A stretch of DNA of 64,000 nucleotides from Ligilactobacillus agilis DSM 20509 (GCF_001436215.1 NZ_AYYP01000022.1:17382-81381); one strand, 5' to 3'. Shown: positions 26,943 to 37,095, numbered from the stretch's first letter. Notes: generated by a model from the sequence alone, not told the origin. Translations and numbers: made by a program.

Positions 26943-29349
26943 AACGGAGGAGCTAAATTTATTTGCTGGAAATTCCACTGCTACAAATAAGTCCTTAGTG
27001 GGAGTAGTAAAACATATTTTGTTCGAAGCTCAAGATACCTTTTATAAGGTACTAGTGGTTAAAGCCCTCGAGCATGATTTTGAATGGGCTAAAAGTCAGA
27101 TTACGGTAGTGGGAAACTTTAGTGATATTAAGGAGGGAGGCCGCTATCGTTTTTTTGGAAGGCTAGTGGCTCATCCTACCTACGGCGAGCAGTTTAGGGT
27201 TGATAATTATCAATTAGAGGTTGCAACGACTGCAGAGGGCTTGATTGCCTACTTTGCTAGTGAAAATTTTCCTGGAATTGGTAAGAAAACGGCAGCGAAG
27301 ATTGTAGCTAAGTTAGGAACTGATGCCATTAGCAAAATTCTCGCTTCCCAAAGCGTACTGGCTGATCTAGCCCTAAGTGCCAAACAACGCCAAACTATTG
27401 TTGAGGTCTTGCAGGCCAATAATGGGATGGAGCAAATTATCGTTGGCTTAAATAGTTTTGGCTTTTCGGGAAATTTAGCAAATAAAGTCTATAATGCTTA
27501 TCATGAACAGGCGTTGGATATTATTCATGAAAATCCCTACCGCTTAGCGCGGGATATTAGCGGGATTAGTTTTTCAAGGGCTGATCAAATTGCCGAGGAA
27601 TTAGGCTTTGCAAGCAATGACCCTAACCGAATTGAGGCCGCCATTTTTCAAGTTTTATACGAAGCAAATGACCAAGAAGGCCATACTTATCTCACGCTTA
27701 GACAAGTTGTAAGTGAAGCTCAGGCTTACTTAGAAGCGGGGCGTAACGAGGAAATTGATCCAAACGAGATTGCCGATATGATGATTAAGTTGGCTGAGCA
27801 AAGGAAAATTGTTCCCGAAGGAAAGCTAGTCTACCTCAAGCGTAATTACTACGCCGAATTGAAAATAGCCGAAAACTGTTACCGCCTGGTGAAGGATAAG
27901 GACCAACCGGAATTTTCGGCAACAAAATTAGCTCATGCCCTAAGAATTGTTGAAAAAAAATTAGGAATTGACTATGACCATGACCAACTTGAAGCTATCA
28001 AGGCGGCTATAGTTGCGCCAGTCTTTTTACTGACAGGTGGTCCCGGGACTGGTAAAACCACTATCATTAAGGGGATTATTGAAGCCTACTGCCTATTATA
28101 TGACTTAAATCCCCAAGCAATTAAGTTAGCCGCACCCACAGGCCGGGCGGCCAAAAGAATGAGTGAAGTCACTGGCTTAACGGCAAGTACAATCCACCGG
28201 TTATTAGGTCTAAACGGTAACGAGGAAGATGAATTTGAACCTAAGGAGGTTACGGGTAATTTACTAATTGTGGATGAAAGTTCTATGGTAGATACCCACT
28301 TGATGGAAACCTTGCTCGAAGCGATTCCGAGTGGGATGCAGGTTATTTTGGTAGGGGACAGAAATCAGTTACCTTCAGTTGGGGCAGGACAAGTTTTCTC
28401 CGATTTATTAGATAGCGACGTTTTACCTAAGAAGGAATTGAGTAAAATTTATCGTCAAGGTGAAGGCTCAACCATTGTGACGCTAGCTCATAAGGTTCAG
28501 GAAGGAAAGCTACCCGCTGATTTGCTAGTTAAACAAGCAGATAGATCTTTTATCAACTGTCAACCAAACCAAGTTCCACAAGTGATAGAGCAGGTCGTCA
28601 AAATTGCCTTAGCTAAGGGAATCAAGCAAGACGAAATTCAACTGCTAGCCCCGATGTATAAGGGAATAGCAGGGGTAGATGCGTTAAATGAGTTGATTCA
28701 AGGAATTTTTAATCCAAGAAAGGCTAATAAAAAAGAGGTCACCTATTTAAATCAGCAGTTTCGCATTGGTGATAGGGTGTTACACCTAGTCAATAACCCG
28801 GAAGAAAATATCTTTAACGGTGATATTGGCAAGATTGTGGGGATTGAGGATTCTAAAAAAGAGCAACAGTTAATTGTGGCATTTGATAGTAATGAAGTTA
28901 CCTTCGATACTAAAAACTGGAATAATTTAAGGCTAGCTTACTGCCTATCGATTCATAAGTCGCAAGGAAGTGAGTTTCCTGTGGTGATTTTACCGTTGGT
29001 ACGCCAATTTTCACGAATGTTGACCCGCAATTTACTGTATACGGCCATAACTAGGGCTAAACAAAAGCTAATCATGGTTGGAGATCCCAGTGCATTTAAA
29101 CTTAGCGTGGAAACTCTCTCCTTAAACCGGCAGACTAGTTTAAAGCAGAGACTGACGGAGGTTTTTGAAACTGACCAAAGTCGCAAAGAGGATGCGGATA
29201 CAGTTCAAGTAGCAGCTGAGCAGACAACCGAAGGGCAAGTTACTCAAGAAAGAATTTTAACGATGGCATTAATTGAGGGCAATCAAATTGAACCTTTGAT
29301 TGGACTTGATGGGTTAAGCCCTTATGATTTTATGGAAAAGGTTAACTAA
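26935..29349 (+). CDS. recD2: RecD2-type DNA helicase
   Basis: SF1B 5'-3' helicase, 804 residues, close to Bacillus RecD2 (~800). The N-terminal domain has tandem helix-hairpin-helix elements (FPGIGKKTAAKI). Walker A is GGPGTGKTT, Walker B is LLIVDESSMVD, with VGDRNQLPSVGAG and the C-terminal LSIHKSQGSEFP (motif V). RecBC genes are absent here, as expected for RecD2, which acts alone in repair and fork metabolism. GTG start at 26935 overlaps the TPR gene. Confidence 0.96.
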   Translation: MIKTEELNLFAGNSTATNKSLVGVVKHILFEAQDTFYKVLVVKALEHDFEWAKSQITVVGNFSDIKEGGRYRFFGRLVAHPTYGEQFRVDNYQLEVATTAEGLIAYFASENFPGIGKKTAAKIVAKLGTDAISKILASQSVLADLALSAKQRQTIVEVLQANNGMEQIIVGLNSFGFSGNLANKVYNAYHEQALDIIHENPYRLARDISGISFSRADQIAEELGFASNDPNRIEAAIFQVLYEANDQEGHTYLTLRQVVSEAQAYLEAGRNEEIDPNEIADMMIKLAEQRKIVPEGKLVYLKRNYYAELKIAENCYRLVKDKDQPEFSATKLAHALRIVEKKLGIDYDHDQLEAIKAAIVAPVFLLTGGPGTGKTTIIKGIIEAYCLLYDLNPQAIKLAAPTGRAAKRMSEVTGLTASTIHRLLGLNGNEEDEFEPKEVTGNLLIVDESSMVDTHLMETLLEAIPSGMQVILVGDRNQLPSVGAGQVFSDLLDSDVLPKKELSKIYRQGEGSTIVTLAHKVQEGKLPADLLVKQADRSFINCQPNQVPQVIEQVVKIALAKGIKQDEIQLLAPMYKGIAGVDALNELIQGIFNPRKANKKEVTYLNQQFRIGDRVLHLVNNPEENIFNGDIGKIVGIEDSKKEQQLIVAFDSNEVTFDTKNWNNLRLAYCLSIHKSQGSEFPVVILPLVRQFSRMLTRNLLYTAITRAKQKLIMVGDPSAFKLSVETLSLNRQTSLKQRLTEVFETDQSRKEDADTVQVAAEQTTEGQVTQERILTMALIEGNQIEPLIGLDGLSPYDFMEKVN

Positions 29350-29390
29350 ACAAAATCCCCCTTTAACTTAGCGTTAGGGGGGATTTTGTT
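29349..29390. terminator. Bidirectional terminator between recD2 and the lipid kinase
   Basis: 13-bp perfect stem AACAAAATCCCCC (29349-29361) with its complement (29378-29390). A and T runs on the two outer sides serve convergent genes. It overlaps the last bases of both genes. Confidence 0.85.
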
Positions 29391-30366
29391 AGGCTGATTT
29401 TTCTTGGGAATCAGTCGGTGTTAGCGCGGTAAACCAAAATGGATACTTGCTAGCTTTAAAGAAAATATCATAGTATTTATTTCCTTGCTCTTGACCATCA
29501 ATTTGGCCAAACTCTAAAGAATTAATAATCAAATGAATATCCTTTTCTTTATAGTGGTGTACCGATGGAAGTTTAAGTTGCTTGCGGAAATAAATTAAGA
29601 TGCTTAACAACAGGAACTTAAAGAAATTCATGTTATCGGCGATAATCAAATCTAATTTATGGTCACCTGCGTTGGCCACGGGTGAAAGGGCGATATTTTT
29701 CTTGAAATAAGGGTGGTTGGCGACGTTGACAAGAAAAGCATGCTTGTAAAATTCATACTTACTCCCAATTCGCACTGTGACATTAAAAGCCTCTTGGTTA
29801 ACATAAGCCTCAAAAACATTCCAAATGTAAGAGAAAATGCCCAAATGAAACTTTTGGAGGTACTTATGGTGTGGAGCGTGTGCATTAAGACTGACAATGT
29901 AGGCGTCAATCCCAATCCCAAAGTCATTGAGGAAGTAACCGGTCTGATTATGGGTTGTTTCCTCAAAGAAGCCAATGTCAAAATAGCTAGCCTTATCTGT
30001 GGTTAAAACCTGTTCTAGTGCGGTAAGAGGATCAAAGCTGATGCCAATTCCCTGGGCAAAGCCATTATTATTGCCAGAGGGGATAAAGGCTAAGGGAACG
30101 TCGTAGTCTAACTTGGCCGCCTTAATCCCGTTTAAAGTTTCGTTTAGGGTACCGTCACCGCCAACCACTAAGATTACAGTTTTAGTCAGTTCTGAAGTGG
30201 CTGTTTTTTTGACAAAGGAATAAGCTAAGTCTTTAGCATTATTGTTAGTGAGTTGGTAAGTGTAGGAAACTTGCCGCTCAGTCAGTTTTTGCTTGACTAG
30301 TTGCCAGTTTTTCTTACCTTGGCCATCGTTTGCATCTTCATTAACGATAACGAAAAAGTTTTTCAC
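29389..30366 (-). CDS. Diacylglycerol/lipid kinase family protein
   Basis: 325 residues of the DagK/YegS fold. The catalytic GGDGTLNETLNG motif lies near residue 82; NDFGIGIDAYIV and the C-terminal QIDGQEQG complete the signature. These soluble kinases phosphorylate diacylglycerol (or related lipids) for phospholipid turnover; the substrate is inferred. GTG start after GGAGG (9 nt). It is downstream of the rnjA-rpoY genes on the same strand, separated by 168 nt with a hairpin. Confidence 0.9.
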   Translation of the reverse strand: MKNFFVIVNEDANDGQGKKNWQLVKQKLTERQVSYTYQLTNNNAKDLAYSFVKKTATSELTKTVILVVGGDGTLNETLNGIKAAKLDYDVPLAFIPSGNNNGFAQGIGISFDPLTALEQVLTTDKASYFDIGFFEETTHNQTGYFLNDFGIGIDAYIVSLNAHAPHHKYLQKFHLGIFSYIWNVFEAYVNQEAFNVTVRIGSKYEFYKHAFLVNVANHPYFKKNIALSPVANAGDHKLDLIIADNMNFFKFLLLSILIYFRKQLKLPSVHHYKEKDIHLIINSLEFGQIDGQEQGNKYYDIFFKASKYPFWFTALTPTDSQEKSA

Positions 30367-30457
30367 GCCTGGATGCCTCCAATTAAATTAAGTAGGTCTC
30401 TAAAATTAACTAACAGTAAGTTTTGCCCGTAAAATGTTAGTAATCTTAACCAAGGAG

Positions 30458-30502
30458 GGACAACTGCTAAAATAACTTAGTTTTTAGCAGTTGCCCCTGG
30501 TT
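30458..30502 (-). other. Long hairpin between rnjA and the lipid kinase gene
   Basis: Extended inverted repeat: AACCA outer arm, ACTGCTAAAA/TTTTAGCAGT inner arm. In the minus-strand transcript it lies just after rnjA. It has no U-run after the stem, so it may be a weak terminator, a stabilising 3' end, or an attenuator before the kinase gene. Confidence 0.55.
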
Positions 30503-30534
30503 ATTATGATTAGCAATTATTGGGAAAACTTTGA

Positions 30535-32211
30535 TTACAATGTGACTAACATAGGTAATATCATAGGGTGTCTTTCCGTTTGTTCAAATAAGAAGTTCTG
30601 TAAGTCGCCGATAATAGCATCGCGCAACATAGCTTCAGTGACTTTATCATTTTTCAGAGTCCGTCTAATCGTTCTAAATAGGCGTCTGCGTCCTTGGTTG
30701 ATTAATTCACCCGATTCCCGCATATAAATGAAACCACGGGAGAGTAAATCTGGTCCTGCAAGGATTTCGCGCTTCTTCATATCGATTGTAGCCACTACCA
30801 CAACCAAACCTTCTTCTGAAAGGATGCGCCGATCACGTAAGACAACGTTTCCGATATCACCAACACCTGAACCATCAACGTAAACGTCGGCGGCATTAAA
30901 GTGACCTGCAATGCGAGCGGAATCTTTAGTAAGTGCCAGGACATCACCATTTTCCAGGATAAAGGAATTTTCGGTTGGCACTCCGCATTTTTCTGCTAGC
31001 TCAGTATGAATTTTAAGCATCCGGTATTCGCCGTGGACAGGCATGAAGAATTTAGGTTGCATTAACCGCAACATTAATTTCTGTTCTTCTTGTCCACCGT
31101 GACCGGAAGCATGGATGTTGTTCACTTTACCATGAATAACGGTTGCACCTGCTTCTTCTAGTTCATTAATCACCTTGTTGACACTCAAAGTGTTACCAGG
31201 AATAGGGGAACTAGAGAAAACGACGGTATCACCAGGTTGAATGGCCACTTGGCGATGGGTTCCATTAGCGATGCGACTAAGGGCAGCCATAGGTTCCCCT
31301 TGTGAACCGGTACATAAAATCATGACCTTGTTAGCTGGAAGGCTATTGATTTCCCGGGCGTCGACTAAGGCATCATCTGGGATGTCGAGGTAGCCGAGTT
31401 CACGGCCATTAACAATAGCGGCTTCCATACTACGTCCAAAGACGACAATTTTTCGGCCCTTATTAACCGCTGCAGAGGCTGCCTGTTGGATTCTAGAAAT
31501 ATTTGAGGCAAAGGTCGCAAATATAATCCGGCCTTCGACTTTTTCAAAAATACGGCGAATAGAACGCCCAACCCAACGTTCAGACTTGGTGAAGTTAGGA
31601 ACTTCAGCGTTGGTACTATCAGAAAGGAGACACAAAACACCCTCAGATCCTAATTTAGCCATCTTTTGGAGATTAGGTGGCTGATTAGTAACAGGAGTTA
31701 GGTCAAACTTATAATCCCCGGTGCAAACAATCGTACCAGAAGGAGTTTTAACAGCCACTCCTAAGGTATCAGGGATAGAGTGAGTCGTTCTGAAAAAGCT
31801 AATGCTGGTTTTCCTAAACTTTAAGACAGTGTCTTCGTTAATTTCATGTAACTCAGTTGTTCTAAGCAAGCCATGTTCTTCTAGTTTACTTTTGATTAAA
31901 GCTAAAGCTAGTGGCCCGGCGTAGATAGGAATATTAACCTTTTTTAATAAATAAGGAATTCCCCCAATATGGTCTTCGTGCCCGTGGGTAATCACTAACG
32001 CTTTAATTTTTTGCTGGTTTGCTACTAAATACTGGTAGTCAGGAATGACGTAATCGATCCCAAGCAAGTCATCTTCGGGAAACTTAATTCCGGCATCGAC
32101 GACGATAATTTCATCTTGGAATTGGATACCATAGGTGTTTTTACCGATTTCACCTAAACCACCAATAGCAAAAACAGCCGTTTCGTTATTTTTAACATTT
32201 AGCTTTTTCAT
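30535..32211 (-). CDS. rnjA: Ribonuclease J1
   Basis: Metallo-beta-lactamase/beta-CASP ribonuclease with endo- and 5'-exonuclease activity, central to mRNA decay and rRNA maturation. 558 residues. The catalytic zinc motif HGHEDHIGG is intact, with THSIPDTLG and the beta-[15 protein letters not shown]-terminal KH-like domain. It follows rpoY by 1 nt on the minus strand, the Bacillus arrangement. A second, divergent paralog is encoded at 50915-52612. Gene product is cytoplasmic, in complex with RNase J2. Confidence 0.97.
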   Translation of the reverse strand: MKKLNVKNNETAVFAIGGLGEIGKNTYGIQFQDEIIVVDAGIKFPEDDLLGIDYVIPDYQYLVANQQKIKALVITHGHEDHIGGIPYLLKKVNIPIYAGPLALALIKSKLEEHGLLRTTELHEINEDTVLKFRKTSISFFRTTHSIPDTLGVAVKTPSGTIVCTGDYKFDLTPVTNQPPNLQKMAKLGSEGVLCLLSDSTNAEVPNFTKSERWVGRSIRRIFEKVEGRIIFATFASNISRIQQAASAAVNKGRKIVVFGRSMEAAIVNGRELGYLDIPDDALVDAREINSLPANKVMILCTGSQGEPMAALSRIANGTHRQVAIQPGDTVVFSSSPIPGNTLSVNKVINELEEAGATVIHGKVNNIHASGHGGQEEQKLMLRLMQPKFFMPVHGEYRMLKIHTELAEKCGVPTENSFILENGDVLALTKDSARIAGHFNAADVYVDGSGVGDIGNVVLRDRRILSEEGLVVVVATIDMKKREILAGPDLLSRGFIYMRESGELINQGRRRLFRTIRRTLKNDKVTEAMLRDAIIGDLQNFLFEQTERHPMILPMLVTL

Positions 32212-32212
32212 G

Positions 32213-32425
32213 CTAAAACTCCGTAAGTTTGAAGTTAGGACTTTCTTTTTCGTATGCTAACGTTGCTTCGTCCAAGCCTTCAATAAATTCAACGTTGTAT
32301 TCTGTATTTGATTCAACGAGTAAGCGAGCATTAACTTCACTGTCAGTGTCTAGGTATAAGACCTCAGTGTTTTCTCGTCTTGGGTTAACCTTTTTTGATG
32401 GTTGGTAATATACTTTAAAAATCAT
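32213..32425 (-). CDS. rpoY: RNA polymerase epsilon subunit RpoY
   Basis: A 70-residue auxiliary RNA polymerase subunit of low-GC Gram-positives (DUF1447), related to phage Gp2. [25 protein letters not shown] and the acidic remainder match the family. It is translated just ahead of rnjA (1-nt gap), with an AAGGAGAATTAATT SD. The minus-strand promoter candidate is the extended -10 at 32522-32530. Confidence 0.95.
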   Translation of the reverse strand: MIFKVYYQPSKKVNPRRENTEVLYLDTDSEVNARLLVESNTEYNVEFIEGLDEATLAYEKESPNFKLTEF

Positions 32426-32521
32426 TAATTAATTCTCCTTCATAATTCTAATTAGATTGGGGGAAATTCCCATTAAAAATAAATTTTCCGAACAAAGATT
32501 GCTTACACAATAATTACATAC

Positions 32522-32530
32522 ATTTTAGCA
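32522..32530 (-). promoter_or_regulatory. Extended -10 promoter candidate for rpoY-rnjA
   Basis: On the minus strand TGCTAAAAT (TGn plus TAAAAT) about 100 nt before rpoY. The leader between carries a GGGAATTTCCC palindrome (32461-32471 on the plus strand). Confidence 0.5.
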
Positions 32531-32648
32531 TAGATTAACTTTTAAGTATAGGGAGTTAATTTTACAAACTACTAAAAGTAACTATTTCGTAGCCAAAGTA
32601 AATGGCATATAATAAAAGTAACTAGGTAAAGGACGTGAAAGATAGAAG

Positions 32649-33119
32649 ATGGGTAAGATAATCCTAGTAATACTTTGTTTACTTGTTATAGCTATCTTTT
32701 TGAAAGTTAGGCAACTGTGGAAAAGGAAGCGCGCTTTTAAGTTAGTGGAAACATTAAGTCAAGAACAAACCGACAAAATTATTAGGTTAGTCTTGATAAA
32801 GGAAGGACTTATTACCGAAGACCAAGAGGTTAGTTCAACCGTTCTTTCTGATATCTGGGGGCAGGGAGTATTGGTCTTTAGTTATGAATTGGTTGTGCAA
32901 ACCAATGATGGTGATTTAAGTGCAACTAGACGCCAATTTGTAAAAGATTTACAGACTGTTTGTTCTGCGCAAAAACTCCAAGGCTTGCCCGGTTATCCCC
33001 CACTAATGGTGACTGATTTTTGGGTAGATGAACGCCAAAGCTTGCATATCGATGTGGCTAACATTGCAAACAAGGCTACCGCTCAATACGTGCATGATAT
33101 TAACAAAGTAGAGCAATAA
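32649..33119 (+). CDS. Membrane-anchored protein of unknown function
   Basis: 156 residues: one N-terminal membrane segment (about 3-20) followed by a Lys/Arg cluster (KVRQLWKRKRAF), so the N-terminus is probably outside and the ~125-residue domain cytoplasmic. The domain is a mixed alpha/beta soluble region with no motif I recognise and one cysteine (in VCSAQK). A TATAAT at 32608-32613 lies upstream. It stands alone between divergent rpoY and convergent def. No function is assigned. Confidence 0.7.
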   Translation: MGKIILVILCLLVIAIFLKVRQLWKRKRAFKLVETLSQEQTDKIIRLVLIKEGLITEDQEVSSTVLSDIWGQGVLVFSYELVVQTNDGDLSATRRQFVKDLQTVCSAQKLQGLPGYPPLMVTDFWVDERQSLHIDVANIANKATAQYVHDINKVEQ

Positions 33120-33165
33120 AATAGGCTAGTGCCGTAGTAAGCAAATTACTAAGCACTAGCCTATT
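33120..33165. terminator. Bidirectional terminator between the unknown protein gene and def
   Basis: Outer 13-bp perfect stem (33120-33132 with 33153-33165) and an inner TAGTAA/TTACTA stem. A- and T-rich flanks on both sides suit convergent genes. Confidence 0.85.
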
Positions 33166-33177
33166 AATTTAATATGG

Positions 33178-33735
33178 TTACTCTAATAAAAGCATGTCGT
33201 CGGTAGTTGCAAACGGATTATCCTTATTAATATGGTCATAAAATAAGATTCCGTTAAGGTGATCAATTTCGTGTTGAACGACAATTGCCGGATAATCCTT
33301 CAAACGTTCAATATGTTCTTGCCCGTCTAAGTCATACCAACGCAGTTTAATCTTGTCATGTCTTGGAACGTAACCAGGAACTTCCCGGTCAACGGAAAGA
33401 CAGCCTTCCCCTTCACTCAAAGCAATCATTTGAACGGATTCACTTAGGATGGTCGGGTTTATTAACACGTGTTTGAAGATAGCCGGTTGGCCTTCTTCGC
33501 CCGGAACTAGGACGGCGGTCATCCGCAGGGATTTATCAACCTGGGGAGCAGCTAAGCCGACCCCAGCCCGTAATTTATATTTTTCCGCCAGTTCAGGATT
33601 TTGACTATTTTCCAAGAATTCCATCATTTCCTGAGCCAAAGTTTTAATTTCAGCTGTTAAAGGGAAGGTAACCTTTTGAGCCCGTGCCCGTAAAGTGGGA
33701 TTACCTTCACGGATAATATCATCCATGGTAATCAA
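33178..33735 (-). CDS. def: Peptide deformylase
   Basis: Removes the N-formyl group from nascent proteins. 185 residues. Motif 1 [11 protein letters not shown], motif 2 EGCLSVD (metal cysteine), and motif 3 [12 protein letters not shown] (HExxH) are intact; the spacing suits the type II deformylase of Gram-positives. The start is read as TTG 33735 because GGAGG lies 10 nt upstream; ATG 33726 is too far from it. Convergent with the unknown membrane protein gene. Confidence 0.97.
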   Translation of the reverse strand: MITMDDIIREGNPTLRARAQKVTFPLTAEIKTLAQEMMEFLENSQNPELAEKYKLRAGVGLAAPQVDKSLRMTAVLVPGEEGQPAIFKHVLINPTILSESVQMIALSEGEGCLSVDREVPGYVPRHDKIKLRWYDLDGQEHIERLKDYPAIVVQHEIDHLNGILFYDHINKDNPFATTDDMLLLE

Positions 33736-33831
33736 AGTAAATCAACCTCCAATAATAGTTTCAAGATAATCATAGCATATTTTATCGAGAATAGGTTAAA
33801 TCTAGCTTGATAATCACCGCTTTAGTGGATA

Positions 33832-33840
33832 TGGTATAAT
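33832..33840 (+). promoter_or_regulatory. Extended -10 promoter before the UPF0223 gene
   Basis: TGGTATAAT, a TGn extended -10 box; no good -35 at 17 nt. Confidence 0.6.
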
Positions 33841-33873
33841 TTAGGTAAAAATTAAGCATGGGGATTGACAGCA

Positions 33874-34149
33874 ATGAGAAATAACGTTGAGTATCCATTA
33901 TTAGCGGAGTGGACAACGACTGAAATTATTAAGGTTAGTGAGTTTTATTTGCAAATTGAACAGGCAAATACAGTCGGAATTGACCGAGTAAAGCTCCTTA
34001 AAACATACCAAGATTATTTAAAAATTGTGCCAGCCAAGATGGTGCAAAAACAAATCGATAAGCAATTTGAAGCGGCGAGTGGTTATAGTATTTACCGAAC
34101 CATTCAAGCCGCTAAGCAGGGTACAAAGAAAATGGTGAAAATTAATTGA
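33874..34149 (+). CDS. UPF0223 family protein
   Basis: 91 residues from ATG 33874, with a GGGGA SD 9 nt upstream (TTG 33865 abuts it). The N-terminus matches the UPF0223 family (YktA in Bacillus), helical small proteins of unknown function. LLKTYQDYLKIVPAKMVQKQIDKQF and the C-terminal SGYSIYRTIQAAK are typical. An inositol-monophosphatase-family gene follows after 16 nt, as in Bacillus (yktA-yktC neighbourhood). Confidence 0.9.
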   Translation: MRNNVEYPLLAEWTTTEIIKVSEFYLQIEQANTVGIDRVKLLKTYQDYLKIVPAKMVQKQIDKQFEAASGYSIYRTIQAAKQGTKKMVKIN

Positions 34150-34165
34150 GAAAGAAGGAATCTAT

Positions 34166-34942
34166 GTGTCGTGGCAAGCAATTGATAACGAGGTAAAAAG
34201 TTGGCTCAAGCAGGCACGCAAATTAATTTTGACAAAGATGGATTCAGATTTGCAGGTAAGTACTAAGTCCGGCCCTAATGACTTGGTGACCAATTTAGAT
34301 AAGCAAGTCGAACAATTTTATATTAGCCAGATTAAGCAAAAGTTTAAGCACTCTAGGATTTTAGGGGAAGAATCTTGCAAAGAAGAAGGGTTGCTAAGTT
34401 TTGATGGCTTATTTTGGGTGATTGATCCAATTGATGGAACCATGAATTTTGTTAAGGAAAAGGAAAATTTTGCCAGCATGATTGCGATTTATAAGCAGGG
34501 CAAGCCATATATAGCATACATTTACGACGTTATGAAAGATCGACTGGTGTGGGGAGGACCAGCACTGGGAGCGGTCTATTGTAATCAAACGCAGCTACCG
34601 GCACCTAAACAACACGCCTTAAAAGATGGTTTAGTAGCTATCAGTTGTCCCATGGTGCTAGCTAATTACCGTAACGTTGTGGAAGTGATTAAGGCAAGCT
34701 CCGGTTGTCGGATGGTGGGTAGTGCAGGCATCGAGTTTATTAACCTCATCTTAGGTAAGCACTGTGCATATCTATCTTACCTCCGGCCTTGGGATTTTTT
34801 GCCCGGTAAGATTTTAGGAGAAACTTTAGGATTATCTGTGAAAACGATTGACGATGAGAAAGTAGATGTGGTATCATCTAGTGTTGTATTAGTAGCTACA
34901 AAGTCAGCGCATACTGAGATAATTGAGCTTGTCAATCGGTAG
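34166..34942 (+). CDS. Inositol monophosphatase family protein
   Basis: 258 residues of the Mg-dependent inositol monophosphatase fold. The GEES segment gives the metal Glu, and WVIDPIDGTMNF is the DPxDGT motif with metal Asp residues. The C-terminal WDFLPGKILGE stands for the usual WDxAAG: the Asp is kept but Ala is replaced by Pro. Substrate is unknown; relatives act on inositol phosphate, NADP or PAP. GTG start at 34166 after AAGAAGGAA. Confidence 0.88.
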   Translation: MSWQAIDNEVKSWLKQARKLILTKMDSDLQVSTKSGPNDLVTNLDKQVEQFYISQIKQKFKHSRILGEESCKEEGLLSFDGLFWVIDPIDGTMNFVKEKENFASMIAIYKQGKPYIAYIYDVMKDRLVWGGPALGAVYCNQTQLPAPKQHALKDGLVAISCPMVLANYRNVVEVIKASSGCRMVGSAGIEFINLILGKHCAYLSYLRPWDFLPGKILGETLGLSVKTIDDEKVDVVSSSVVLVATKSAHTEIIELVNR

Positions 34943-34951
34943 GTAATGGTT

Positions 34952-34983
34952 AGTTGGAAGTATTAGATTTCCAGCTATTTTTA
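34952..34983 (+). terminator. Terminator before typA
   Basis: Stem AGTTGGAA (34952-34959) with TTCCAGCT (34969-34976), wobble pair included, then ATTTTTA. Confidence 0.75.
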
Positions 34984-35084
34984 TCCTAACTATTGAAAAT
35001 AAATTTTTGGTTTTCATAACTTTTGAAAAATGAAAGTGCGTGCCTGTGTTTGTAGCAGATCGATTTTGAAGGGAAGAAAAAACA

Positions 35085-36926
35085 TTGAAAACACGTGATG
35101 ATATTCGTAACGTTGCTATTATTGCTCACGTTGACCACGGAAAAACAACTTTGGTCAACGAATTGCTCAAGCAATCGGATACATTAGATGAACATACTGA
35201 AATTGGTGACCGTGCCTTAGATTCAAACGATATTGAAAAGGAACGTGGAATCACAATTCTTTCTAAGAATACCGCTGTTAGATATAAAGATAAACAAATT
35301 AACATTTTAGATACCCCAGGACACGCTGACTTCGGTGGTGAAGTTGAACGAATCATGAAAATGGTTGACGGGGTGTTGTTGATTGTCGATGCCTTTGAAG
35401 GGACAATGCCTCAAACTCGGTTTGTGTTAAAGAAAGCCTTGGATCAACACTTAACACCAATCGTTATTATCAACAAGGTTGACCGTCCTGGCGCTCGCCC
35501 AGAAGAAGTTGTGGATGAAGTCTTAGACTTATTTATCGAATTAGGTGCGGACGAAGAACAATTAGAATTCCCTGTTGTTTATGCTTCAGCTATGAATGGG
35601 ACTTCCTCGTTTGATTCCGATCCTGCTAAGCAAGAACACACAATGGACCCAATCTTCAATACCATTTTAGATACTATTCCAGCCCCAGTAGACAACTCAG
35701 ACGAACCACTTCAATTCCAAGTGGCAATGTTAGACTATAACGAATTCGTTGGTCGGGTTGGGATTGGTCGTGTTTTCCGCGGTAAGATTAAAGTCGGTGA
35801 CCAAGTTACGGTTATGAAGTTGGACGGTAGCCAACAAAACTTCCGGGTTACTAAGTTGTTCGGGTTCTTTGGCTTGAAACGCTTAGAAATTCAAGAAGCT
35901 AAGGCTGGGGACTTAATCGCTGTTTCAGGGATGGACGACATCTTTGTTGGTGAAACGGTCTGCCCAGTTGATCATCCAGAAGCTTTACCAGTTTTACGGA
36001 TTGATGCACCAACCTTGCAAATGACTTTCATGACTAATGATTCCCCATTTGTCGGCCGCGAAGGTGACCACGTTACTGCGCGGAAGTTAGAAGATCGCTT
36101 GAAGGTGCAATTACACACAGATGTTTCTTTACGGGTTGAAGATACTGATTCTCCGGATGCATGGATTGTTTCAGGCCGTGGGGAATTACACTTGTCAATC
36201 TTAATTGAAACATTGCGTCGTGAAGGCTTTGAATTGGCCGTATCACGTCCTAAGGTTATCTACCGTGAGATTGATGGAACCTTATGTGAACCATTTGAAA
36301 GTGTTATTATTGATACACCTGATGAATACTCTGGTTCCGTAATCGATTCAATGGCTCAACGTAAAGGTGAAATGTTGAACATGGAAACAGGTAATAACGG
36401 CCAAACCCGCTTGACTTTCTCAACACCAACCCGGGGATTAATCGGTTATGATTCACAATTCTTATCAATGACCCGTGGTTATGGGATTTTGAACCATACC
36501 TTTGCTGAATATAAGCCAGTCATCAGAAACTGGGAACCAGGTAGAAGAAATGGTGCGTTAGTTTCTATTAACCAAGGTAAGGCTACAACCTACGCTATTA
36601 TGGGGGTTGAAGGCCGCGGAACTATCTTTGTTGACCCAGGGATGGAAGTTTATGAAGGGATGATTGTTGGTCAATCTTCACGTGAACGTGATATCTCCGT
36701 TAACATTACCAAGGGTAAGAACATGACTAACGTTCGTTCTTCTAACAAGGACCAAACTGCAACTATCAAGAAACCAACTCACTTGACTTTGGAAGAATCA
36801 CTTGAATTCTTGAATGAAGATGAATTGTTGGAAATCACTCCAGAATCAATTCGCTTACGGAAACGGATTTTGGAAACAAATGCCCGTGAAAAGGCGGCTA
36901 AGGCAGCTAAGAAGGCAACTAAATAA
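35085..36926 (+). CDS. typA: Translational GTPase TypA/BipA
   Basis: 613-residue ribosome-binding GTPase related to EF-G, used in stress and low-temperature growth. G1 [11 protein letters not shown]2 with ERGITI, G3 DTPGHADFGGE, and G4 NKVD are present. Domains III and V and the TypA-specific C-terminal domain follow (TFSTPTRGLIGYDSQF). TTG start at 35085, about 10 nt after GAAGGGAAG. It is monocistronic: terminators flank both sides. Confidence 0.97.
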   Translation: MKTRDDIRNVAIIAHVDHGKTTLVNELLKQSDTLDEHTEIGDRALDSNDIEKERGITILSKNTAVRYKDKQINILDTPGHADFGGEVERIMKMVDGVLLIVDAFEGTMPQTRFVLKKALDQHLTPIVIINKVDRPGARPEEVVDEVLDLFIELGADEEQLEFPVVYASAMNGTSSFDSDPAKQEHTMDPIFNTILDTIPAPVDNSDEPLQFQVAMLDYNEFVGRVGIGRVFRGKIKVGDQVTVMKLDGSQQNFRVTKLFGFFGLKRLEIQEAKAGDLIAVSGMDDIFVGETVCPVDHPEALPVLRIDAPTLQMTFMTNDSPFVGREGDHVTARKLEDRLKVQLHTDVSLRVEDTDSPDAWIVSGRGELHLSILIETLRREGFELAVSRPKVIYREIDGTLCEPFESVIIDTPDEYSGSVIDSMAQRKGEMLNMETGNNGQTRLTFSTPTRGLIGYDSQFLSMTRGYGILNHTFAEYKPVIRNWEPGRRNGALVSINQGKATTYAIMGVEGRGTIFVDPGMEVYEGMIVGQSSRERDISVNITKGKNMTNVRSSNKDQTATIKKPTHLTLEESLEFLNEDELLEITPESIRLRKRILETNAREKAAKAAKKATK

Positions 36927-36934
36927 TAATTAAG

Positions 36935-36986
36935 AAAAGATATGCTTAGATGGTTATATTGACTACTAGGCATATCTTTTTCTTTT
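36935..36986 (+). terminator. Terminator after typA
   Basis: Stem AAAAGATATGCTTAG with CTAGGCATATCTTTTT, followed by a T-rich tail. Confidence 0.88.
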
Positions 36987-37095
36987 TCCGCAGTAATTCG
37001 CTTGCAAGTTACTCTCATAGCAAATTATAATAGGAACATAAGGATAATTATTTTTAAATTAGTTTCTACTAGCACAACGGTACTCTTCGTCTTTA

